From assembly GCF_916618915.1 (NCBI RefSeq), contig NZ_CAKAKE010000001.1, forward strand, positions 372,001 to 436,000: DNA of 64,000 bases. The letters are read 5' to 3'. Within the stretch, counting starts at the first letter, position 1. Each line of letters opens with the position of its first letter. The stretch comes from Stenotrophomonas sp. Marseille-Q4652. GTDB lineage: Bacteria; Pseudomonadota; Gammaproteobacteria; Xanthomonadales; Xanthomonadaceae. The position numbers and the translations under genes are program-made. The notes beneath the pieces are model-generated. The model saw nothing but the letters and a program-made list of their open reading frames with translations, made no database searches and was not told the origin of the DNA. This document shows, piece by piece, positions 58,110-64,000 of the stretch.

Positions 58110-58877
58110 ATGAACATCCGTCTTTCTTCCAGTGGCCTGGCGCTTGCGCTGGCACTGGCCATCCCCGCCGCGGCAGCGCAGGAGCAGGCACGGCTGGGCA
58201 AGGGCGTCACCGAGATTCCCGACCCCGAACTCAACCTGATGCGGGGCCGTTACACCGTGGGTGGCAATGCGGTGGCCTGGTTCGGCGTCACCATGGTGTC
58301 GCAGTGGCAGACACAGACCGGGCAGACCCTGCAGGGGTCGCTGGCGCTGGGGATGGACTTCAGCCGCGGTGGCACCCCGAAGGTGAGCTTCACCCCCAGC
58401 GTCAACATCACCGAGGCCAACGCCGCGATGCCGGAAACCAGCGGCCGCAGCGTGGACGGCAGTGGCCTTCAGAACGTCGCCGGCATGACCCAGAGCGTGC
58501 AGGTCGCCGGGGATCGCAACACGGCCAGCAACGTCACCCTGCTCACCATCCGCGATGGCGGCGAGGTGCCGCAGGGCAGCGGCGTGGTGGCCGGCGACGC
58601 CGTCGCGCGGCAGGGCAATGCCAGCGCCAGCGCGGGGTTCGACGGCAGCGCGGCCAACCTGCTGCTGCAGATCGACGGCCATGGGGCGGTCCAGCAATGG
58701 ATGCGCTCGGGCAGCGTGGGCCAGAGCATCCAGCTGACAGCCGATGGCCAGCGCGCCAGCAACCGGCTGCAGATCGACCTGGTACGCAGTCCGCTGGCGG
58801 AGAACACGCCGCTGGCACAGCACGTCTCCCAGGCCATCACCCTGGGACGCGGGATCGGGGGCGGTCCTGGCGGCTGA
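58110..58877 (+). CDS. FapE-like accessory/minor fibre protein candidate
   Basis: A 255-residue exported protein (signal peptide MNIRLSSSGLALALALAIPAAAA). It is rich in short beta-prone Asn/Gly/Gln segments: QSVQVAGDRNTASNVTLLTI and SIQLTADGQRASNRLQIDLV echo the subunit motifs. RGRYTVGGNAVAWFGVTMVS near residue 45 is distinct. No enzyme motif. TAGGAG precedes ATG 58110 and overlaps the stop region of the peptidase gene, so the two are coupled. Place and size match FapE. Confidence 0.65.
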   Translation: MNIRLSSSGLALALALAIPAAAAQEQARLGKGVTEIPDPELNLMRGRYTVGGNAVAWFGVTMVSQWQTQTGQTLQGSLALGMDFSRGGTPKVSFTPSVNITEANAAMPETSGRSVDGSGLQNVAGMTQSVQVAGDRNTASNVTLLTIRDGGEVPQGSGVVAGDAVARQGNASASAGFDGSAANLLLQIDGHGAVQQWMRSGSVGQSIQLTADGQRASNRLQIDLVRSPLAENTPLAQHVSQAITLGRGIGGGPGG

Positions 58878-58913
58878 GCCCCGGCAACAACAACCATGCG
58901 AGGGAACACGCAA

Positions 58914-60191
58914 ATGAAGGTACTGGCGATGGCGGCGCTGGTGGGCCTGTCTCTGGGATCGTCCAAGGTGCTGGCGCAGCAACAGGCTGCCGGCACCAGC
59001 GAGGCGGAGATGAAGGCGCTGATGGCCCAGCTTGAGGCGCTCAAGGCAAGTTATGCGCAGGAGGTGCGCCGGCTGCGCGAACTGGACATGCAGGTCCAGG
59101 CGATGCAGGCGCGCATCAGCGGACGCGCGGCGGCGGCTGCACCGCCGCCACAGACACCGGCAACCCCGCCGCCTCCGGCCGAGGGCTACGCCAGCAGCGC
59201 GGCCGAAGCCGAGGAGGCCAAGGAGGCCGCGCGTCGCAGCGTCGACGACGTCAAGCAGCAGCAGGCGGCGCTGTTCAACCGCAAGCTGATCATCGAGAAC
59301 AGCCTCAACTACGCGCGCTACGACCGAAAGCAACTGACGCTCAATGGCTTCCTCGCGCTGGATGCGATCTTCCTGGGCAACATCGCCATCGAGAACGTCG
59401 AGTCCGACTCGCTGACCTACAACCTCGCCGCGCGCTGGGGAATCAATCCGCGGCTGACGCTCAACGTCGACGTTCCCTACCTCGCCCGCAAGACGATCTA
59501 CCAGAAGGGCGGGGCAGGGGGCTCGGCCGCGGCCATCGCGCAGGAGGAGACCAGCGGGCATGGTCTGGGCGACATCACCGTCAGCGCCAACTACAAGCTG
59601 TTGTCCGAGCACCGCTGGCTGCCGGAAACCGTGCTGACCGTCGGCGTCACCGCGCCCACCGGTCGCGAACCCTACGGCCTGGACTGGCGGGTGCTGGAGC
59701 GGGACGACGATGACTTCATCCGTTTCGCCGTGCCGGCCGAGCAGCCCACCGGCAACGGACTGTGGCAGGCCAACGTCGGCCTGTCGTTCGTGAAGACCGC
59801 GGACCCGGCGATCCTGTTCGCCAATGTCGGCTACGTGCGCTCGTTCGAGCGCAGCTTCGACGACATCGATTCCAACCCCGACACCGTCAACCCGGGCGAC
59901 GTGCGGCTGGGTGATGCCTACTATTTCGGTGCCGGCGTGGCCTTCGCCTTCAACGAGCGCACCAGCCTGAGCATTTCCTTCAGCGACAAGCTCAGCGCGC
60001 GTGCGTCCACGCGCTACCGCAACGGGCAGTGGATGAAGGTGATCGGCAGCGACGCCAATGCCGGCACGCTCAATCTGGGCGTGACCTATGCGCTGACCTC
60101 CAAGTCCACCTTCGTCAGCATGCTCGGCATCGGCCTGACCCCGGACGCTCCGGACTTCACCCTGGCCTTCAAGCTTCCCTACAGCCTGTGA
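58914..60191 (+). CDS. FapF-like outer-membrane transporter with coiled-coil N-terminus
   Basis: A 425-residue outer-membrane protein precursor. Signal peptide about 1-22. A coiled coil runs from 28 to 68 (SEAEMKALMAQLEALKASYA, LRELDMQVQAMQARISG), then a Pro-rich linker (77-89) and a beta-barrel from about 120 to the end, with alternating strands (LTYNLAARWGINPRLTLNVD, VLTVGVTAPTGREPYGLDWR, YYFGAGVAFAFNERTSLSIS) and closing LAFKLPYSL. FapF exports Fap subunits through a trimeric barrel with a helical plug. GAGGG supports ATG 58914; ATG 58896 lacks support. Confidence 0.78.
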   Translation: MKVLAMAALVGLSLGSSKVLAQQQAAGTSEAEMKALMAQLEALKASYAQEVRRLRELDMQVQAMQARISGRAAAAAPPPQTPATPPPPAEGYASSAAEAEEAKEAARRSVDDVKQQQAALFNRKLIIENSLNYARYDRKQLTLNGFLALDAIFLGNIAIENVESDSLTYNLAARWGINPRLTLNVDVPYLARKTIYQKGGAGGSAAAIAQEETSGHGLGDITVSANYKLLSEHRWLPETVLTVGVTAPTGREPYGLDWRVLERDDDDFIRFAVPAEQPTGNGLWQANVGLSFVKTADPAILFANVGYVRSFERSFDDIDSNPDTVNPGDVRLGDAYYFGAGVAFAFNERTSLSISFSDKLSARASTRYRNGQWMKVIGSDANAGTLNLGVTYALTSKSTFVSMLGIGLTPDAPDFTLAFKLPYSL

Positions 60192-60213
60192 CGCACGCCA
60201 GCGCGTGGAAGCT

Positions 60214-61542
60214 TCAGCGCAACTGCTGGAGCTCCACGCGGTGCTTGCGGCACAGCCGGTACACCGTGACGCGCGACACCCGCATCCGCCGGGCGCAGGC
60301 GCTGACGTTGTACTGGCTCTGCTGCAGGCAGTGGATCAGCGCATCGCGTTCGGCCTGCATCCGCACCAGGTCCAGCACGCCGGCCGAGGCCGCGCTGTCT
60401 CCCAGTTCCATGTCCGCGCAGCTGATCAGCTCGCCTTCGGCGAGGATGGCCGCGCGCTGCACGCGGTTGAGCAGCTCGCGCACGTTGCCCGGCCACGGGA
60501 AGGCTTCCATCGCCTCGAGCGCCGGCCGGCTGAATCCGCGTGCGCGGGTACGGTGGCGTTCGCGGAAGGTCTTCAGGAAATGGGTCGCCAGCAGCGCGAT
60601 GTCGCCGGGGCGATCGCGCAGTGCCGGCATCGGCAGGCGCAGCACGTTGAGCCGGTAATACAGGTCGCGGCGGAACCGGCCCTGCTCGACGGCCTGTTCC
60701 AGGTCCACGTGGGTGGCCGCCAGCACGCGCACGTCCACCTTCACCGGGGTGCTGCTGCCGATGCGCTCCACCGTGCCTTCCTGCAGCACGCGCAGCAGGT
60801 TGGTCTGCACGTCCAGCGGCAGGTCGCCGATCTCGTCCAGGAACACGGTGCCGCCATTGGCCGTCTCGAACAGGCCCAGCCGGCGCGTACTGGCACCGGT
60901 GAACGCGCCGCGTTCATGGCCGAACAGTTCGGACTGGACCAGGGTGGAGGGGATGGCGCCGCAGTTGATCGCGATGAAGGCGCGGTCCGCACGCGGTGAA
61001 AGCTCGTGGATCGCGTGGGCGGTGACTTCCTTGCCGGTGCCGGTTTCGCCGGTGATCAGTACAGGCAGGTCGACCGGGGCGAACTTCCGGATCGAGGCAC
61101 GCATGGCCAGCATCGGCGGGCTCTGGCCGATCAGGCCCTGCAGTCCGCCGGCATGCGGCATTTCCTCGCCGCCCAGCCGCTGCAGGCATTCCGCCAGGGC
61201 GCCCGGGTCTGCCTGCGGATCCACGTGGTCGCTGCACGCCTCAAGCAGCCGCTGCACGCGCGGATCCTCCCGGTCGGTGCGGGCGTCGCTCAGCGCCACC
61301 AGCGCCATGTGCCGGTGGTCATCGAGCAATGCCTGTATCGCGTCCAGGCAGGCTGGACTGCGCCCACGCAGGTCGACCAGGCCGACCACCAGGTCATCGC
61401 CGCGCAGGCCGATGCCGGGTTGTTCCCCTGCCGCGACCTCCCGGATCTGCCAGCCTCCGGCGGCCAGCTGGGCGCGCTCATGGGCCTGCGGGCGTCCAAA
61501 CCAGATGACACAACGCTTCGGAAACGCGGGTATTGCTGCCAT
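60214..61542 (-). CDS. sigma-54-dependent activator, VpsR-like, linked to the Fap-like operon
   Basis: A 442-residue enhancer-binding protein. The N-terminal domain (1-130) resembles a receiver but lacks the acidic pair; only D57 (LVDLRG) could correspond to the phosphorylated residue. The AAA+ domain has Walker A GETGTGKE (165-172), GAFTGA (212-217) and Walker B TVFLDEIGD (232-240), so it should engage RNA polymerase-sigma-54. The C-terminus is a Fis helix-turn-helix (NVSACARRMRVSRVTVYRLC). It converges on the operon with a 22-base gap. ATG 61563 is an alternative start. Confidence 0.87.
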   Translation of the reverse strand: MAAIPAFPKRCVIWFGRPQAHERAQLAAGGWQIREVAAGEQPGIGLRGDDLVVGLVDLRGRSPACLDAIQALLDDHRHMALVALSDARTDREDPRVQRLLEACSDHVDPQADPGALAECLQRLGGEEMPHAGGLQGLIGQSPPMLAMRASIRKFAPVDLPVLITGETGTGKEVTAHAIHELSPRADRAFIAINCGAIPSTLVQSELFGHERGAFTGASTRRLGLFETANGGTVFLDEIGDLPLDVQTNLLRVLQEGTVERIGSSTPVKVDVRVLAATHVDLEQAVEQGRFRRDLYYRLNVLRLPMPALRDRPGDIALLATHFLKTFRERHRTRARGFSRPALEAMEAFPWPGNVRELLNRVQRAAILAEGELISCADMELGDSAASAGVLDLVRMQAERDALIHCLQQSQYNVSACARRMRVSRVTVYRLCRKHRVELQQLR

Positions 61543-61795
61543 GCGCGTGCACCACTCCGTCATGCGCGGGCGGAGCGCAATAGCCAGACGAATCCCGGTC
61601 GTGCCGCCCCACGCCGGGTTCAGCCCCGCACGAGGCCCCGGCAACGGAAGCCGGCCCGTACGGGTAATCCTTGCTCCGGAGAGCAGAAGGGAGAACGCGG
61701 CACCCGGGAGGAACCGGCCACCGCCGCGGCGTGGATGCGCGCGCCGTGCCTGTCACTCAGGGGTCACAGGTGGTCCGTGGCTTTTCGCGGGCAAC
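61543..61795. other. intergenic interval upstream of the sigma-54 activator
   Basis: No gene was seen. It carries the promoter of the regulator, read leftward, but no convincing -35/-10 or -24/-12 element was found and no copy of the TGTAAC-type repeat. It is GC-rich throughout. Confidence 0.4.
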
Positions 61796-61826
61796 AAAAA
61801 AGGCCGCGGTCGATGCCGCGGCCTTC
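61796..61826 (-). terminator. rho-independent terminator after the first NlpC/P60 gene
   Basis: On the minus strand AAGGCCGCGGC, TCGAC-type loop, GCCGCGGCC then TTTTTTG. It ends the NlpC/P60 transcript. Confidence 0.88.
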
Positions 61827-61846
61827 TGTATCCACGCTGCTGTCTG

Positions 61847-62578
61847 TCAGAGATCCAGACGGCGGGCCTGCATGAACTTGCCGCCCCAGTAGCCGCTGAG
61901 CAGCGAGTCGGTGCGCACGTCCTTGCCACTGCTCGGCGCATGCAGGAACTGGCCATCGCCGACATAGATGCCGACGTGGTCGACGCGGCCCTTGCGGCCG
62001 AAGAACACCAGGTCACCAGCGGCCAGGGCGGCACGGTCCTTGATCAGTTCGGCGTCGGCCTTGACCGCCATCTCGCGCGACACGCGCGGCAGTTCGATGC
62101 CCAGCGCGGTGCGGAACACATAGCCGACCAGTCCGCTGCAGTCGAAACCGCCGTCCGGCGAGTTGCCGCCCCAACGGTACGGGGTGCCGATCAGGGTCAT
62201 GGCGCGGCGCAGGACGCTCTGGACCTTGCCGTCGTTGCCCGCACCGGTGGTGGCCACCTTGCCCTGGGAGACGTCGTAGTTGGCCAGCAGGCGGCTGAGG
62301 TCGCCGGCGAACATCGCCGAGCGGTCCATCAGCGGAATGGTGTCGTTGGCTGCCAGGTGCGGCAGCAGGGCGGCCAGGGTGGCGGTGGCAGCGGCATCGG
62401 CCTTGCTGCGCGGCGCCTCGGCCCTGGCGGCGGGCTTTGCGACTTCGGCTGCCGGGGCAGCGGTCGCGGGGTCGGCGGGCGCCTCCTGGGCCATCAGGGG
62501 CGCAGAAACGCCAAGGGCCAGGAGGAGGAAGAAGCGGTGGGCGGCTCGCAAGGGAGCGGCTGTCTGGCCTTTACACAT
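61847..62578 (-). CDS. NlpC/P60 (C40) cell-wall endopeptidase
   Basis: A 243-residue exported protein (signal peptide near 15-32, LLALGVSAPLMA). After an Ala-rich linker the C40 domain runs from about 125: TLIGTPYRWGGNSPDGGFDC (Cys nucleophile), SGLVGYVFRTAL, VDHVGIYVGDGQFLHAPSSG with catalytic His and the third polar residue (His). It would cleave gamma-D-glutamyl-diaminopimelate bonds in peptidoglycan. It is the upstream neighbour of the regulator and follows a smaller homologue at 62703. Confidence 0.9.
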   Translation of the reverse strand: MCKGQTAAPLRAAHRFFLLLALGVSAPLMAQEAPADPATAAPAAEVAKPAARAEAPRSKADAAATATLAALLPHLAANDTIPLMDRSAMFAGDLSRLLANYDVSQGKVATTGAGNDGKVQSVLRRAMTLIGTPYRWGGNSPDGGFDCSGLVGYVFRTALGIELPRVSREMAVKADAELIKDRAALAAGDLVFFGRKGRVDHVGIYVGDGQFLHAPSSGKDVRTDSLLSGYWGGKFMQARRLDL

Positions 62579-62660
62579 CAGGTCGTCAGTCGTCACGCGG
62601 CGGTCACAAAAAGAAGCGATGGGCGATGATGCCGTGGACGCGCTGTGAAAGGGTACAAAT

Positions 62661-62678
62661 TTCGTTAAATATTCGTTA
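62661..62678 (-). repeat. direct repeat TTCGTTA upstream of the first NlpC/P60 gene
   Basis: TTCGTTA occurs at 62661-62667 and 62672-62678, 11 bases apart (one helical turn), in a local AT-rich patch. This suggests a protein binding on one face of DNA near the promoter. No named regulator fits. Confidence 0.3.
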
Positions 62679-62702
62679 CGCCTATTGTGACGATTGTCCC
62701 AG

Positions 62703-63239
62703 TCAATGCAATACCCGCCGTGCACCGCTGTAATGGTCCCGCCAGTAGGGCCCGTCCAGATGGTCCAGGCGGACCGTTCCGCCGGTGCTGGGGGCATGGA
62801 CGAACCGGCCCTCACCTACATAAATGCCGACATGCCAGACCTGGCCACGGCTGCCGAAGAACACCAGGTCGCCCGTGGCCAGCTTGCCGGGGGCGAGCCG
62901 GGGACCCTGCATGGCCGCCAGTTCGCTGGAGCTGCGCGGCAGGCGCAGGTCGAGCATGTCCCGGTAGACGTAATTGACCAGTCCGCTGCAGTCGAATCCC
63001 GAGTCGGGGGTGTTGCCGCCATAGCGATAGGGGGTGCCGACCAGCCCCAGCGCGCGCATCAGCACGGCATTGGCCGCGGCGGGATCGGCAGGGGTAACGG
63101 CGGGCCAGTGGCCGCTGGCCGGCGGGGGCGTGGATTTCACCGAGGGTGCCGGGCCGCCGCAGCCAGCCAGCACCAGGATCACGGCCGCCGCGGCCAGCAG
63201 GCGCGGGCGCAAGGGGGGGACAACTGGCGTGATATGCAT
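62703..63239 (-). CDS. NlpC/P60 (C40) lipoprotein
   Basis: A 178-residue lipoprotein precursor (lipobox LAGC, Cys near residue 27). The C40 domain has ALGLVGTPYRYGGNTPDSGF, DCSGLVNYVYRDML with the catalytic Cys, and VWHVGIYVGEGRFVHAPSTG with His and the third residue. It resembles E. coli MepS/Spr in type, but anchoring to the outer membrane is inferred from the lipobox. It lies in tandem with the larger homologue and divergent from slyD. Confidence 0.9.
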   Translation of the reverse strand: MHITPVVPPLRPRLLAAAAVILVLAGCGGPAPSVKSTPPPASGHWPAVTPADPAAANAVLMRALGLVGTPYRYGGNTPDSGFDCSGLVNYVYRDMLDLRLPRSSSELAAMQGPRLAPGKLATGDLVFFGSRGQVWHVGIYVGEGRFVHAPSTGGTVRLDHLDGPYWRDHYSGARRVLH

Positions 63240-63349
63240 GTAGCCGGGATAATGCGCGACCTCGGAAGGTCGCCATGATGGCGGCGTACCCGGCGGCCGA
63301 CAAGCCGTCCTACCGTCTGCCGTCGGGCAGCCCCAGCACAGAGTTTCCA

Positions 63350-63829
63350 ATGAAGATCGAAAAAGACCGCGTCGTCCGTTTCCACTACACCGTTTCCGAA
63401 GTCGGCCAGGAGCCGATCGAGAGCTCGAAGGATCGTGAGCCGCTGGCGATCCTGATCGGCCACGGCAACATCATCCCGGGCCTGGAAAACGCCATGATGG
63501 ACAAGGCCGCCGGCGAGAGCTTCGGCGTGGACGTGACCGCGGCCGAAGCCTACGGCGAGCGTCGCGAGGGCCTGACCCAGCGCGTGCCGAAGAAGCACTT
63601 CGGCAACACCCGCCTGCAGGTGGGCAGCCAGGTGATCCTGCAGACCAACTTCGGCCCGCGCGCGGTGACCGTGCAGAAGATCGGCATGAGCGTGGTCGAC
63701 GTCGACCTGAACCACCCGATGGCCGGCAAGGACCTGCACTTCGACGTTGAAATCGTCGAAGTCCGCGAGGCCAGCGAGGAAGAAATCCAGCACGGCCACG
63801 TGCACGGCGACGGTGGCCACCACCACTGA
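63350..63829 (+). CDS. slyD: FKBP-type peptidyl-prolyl isomerase SlyD
   Basis: A 159-residue SlyD: FHYTVSEVGQEPIESSKDRE, LAILIGHGNIIPGLENAMMD, the IF-domain region EAYGERREGLTQRVPKKHFG and VDLNHPMAGKDLHFDVEIVE (NHPLAGK motif). The C-terminal tail HGHVHGDGGHHH is His-rich and short but keeps a metal-binding character. It catalyses prolyl isomerisation, binds nickel and helps fold secreted substrates. It is transcribed alone. Confidence 0.95.
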   Translation: MKIEKDRVVRFHYTVSEVGQEPIESSKDREPLAILIGHGNIIPGLENAMMDKAAGESFGVDVTAAEAYGERREGLTQRVPKKHFGNTRLQVGSQVILQTNFGPRAVTVQKIGMSVVDVDLNHPMAGKDLHFDVEIVEVREASEEEIQHGHVHGDGGHHH

Positions 63830-63852
63830 TACGCCCCGGCCCCAGTGCCAGG

Positions 63853-63878
63853 AACGGCCCGATTCGTCGGGCCGTTTT
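63853..63878 (+). terminator. rho-independent terminator after slyD
   Basis: AACGGCCCGA, TTCG-type loop, TCGGGCCGTT then TTCG. A strong stem immediately after slyD. Confidence 0.85.
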
Positions 63879-63938
63879 CGTTTCCGGCCGCCGCCCGGCG
63901 GCGTGCTCTAATCGCCGCTTCCCACAGATCCCGTCGCC

Positions 63939-64000
63939 GTGAGCCACTCCCTCCCATTGCAGCCGCTGGCAGCCGCGCAGCGCATCACCACGCTGGACGT
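63939..64000 (+). CDS. partial CDS, probable DUF418 membrane protein
   Basis: GTG 63939 opens a frame that runs off the right edge. The 20 visible residues end AAQRITTLDV, which resembles the RIxxLDxLRG start of DUF418 transporter-like proteins. The family call rests on that short match only. Confidence 0.4.
   Translation, partial: MSHSLPLQPLAAAQRITTLD

Overview
The window is a 64-kb stretch of high-GC chromosome from a gammaproteobacterium. Protein resemblance and gene order point to the Xanthomonadaceae (the Stenotrophomonas, Pseudoxanthomonas, Lysobacter group): a stand-alone RnfB-like ferredoxin, an Oar-like TonB-dependent receptor, a VpsR-like regulator and a pair of NlpC/P60 hydrolases, beside the widely conserved blocks leuS-lptE-holA-nadD-rsfS-rlmH, maf-rng-yhdP-tldD, darP/pmbA and tilS-xseB-ispA. 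The genus is inference. The GTAG-type REP hairpins that are frequent in S. maltophilia were not seen. No rRNA, tRNA, CRISPR, prophage or insertion sequence was recognised.

Layout. 1-11 kb: small housekeeping and accessory genes (a leucine-rich-repeat protein cut by the window edge, a YbiI-like zinc finger, SotB-type efflux, GNAT and MscS overlapping, YkgJ, an Hsp70-like YegD, YjdM, a TPR/transglutaminase-like protein, ThpR, an HD hydrolase, RidA). 11-21 kb: a Spy-like gene broken by a frameshift, RnfB-like ferredoxin, pseudouridine synthase, HAD phosphatase, metG, glyoxalase-like and serine hydrolases, a DUF885 peptidase-like protein, the queuosine precursor transporter and DUF502. 21-26.5 kb: an unknown anchored protein, a thioesterase-like DUF4442 protein, a CHASE2 protein with a degenerate GGDEF domain, and CnoX. 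26.6-33 kb: leuS, LPS assembly, DNA polymerase delta, NAD synthesis and ribosome-linked genes. 33-38 kb: tonB divergent from a large TonB-dependent receptor, then a SIMPL protein. 38-48 kb: maf, RNase G, YhdP, and the TldD/PmbA (TldE) pair. 48-54 kb: ispA, xseB, tilS, alkaline phosphatase and a DAACS symporter.

54-61.6 kb holds the most interesting locus: six consecutive plus-strand genes for exported proteins, followed by a convergent sigma-54 activator. Order, sizes and domain types match the Pseudomonas fapABCDEF functional-amyloid operon: two short exported proteins, a large repeat protein with Asn/Gln/Gly motifs, a C39-type cysteine peptidase without an ABC transporter, a further small exported protein, and an outer-membrane beta-barrel protein with an N-terminal coiled coil. 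A near-consensus -24/-12 promoter lies just upstream of the first gene. About 150 bp farther upstream are TGTAAC/TGTTAC inverted repeats suited to an enhancer-binding protein. The regulator next to the operon keeps the GAFTGA loop needed to engage sigma-54. I read this as a divergent Fap-like amyloid secretion system under sigma-54 control. The assignment is by architecture and visible motifs only, and whether it has been described before cannot be judged from the sequence.

61.8-64 kb: two NlpC/P60 cell-wall hydrolases in tandem, the SlyD-type prolyl isomerase, and the first codons of a probable DUF418 membrane protein.
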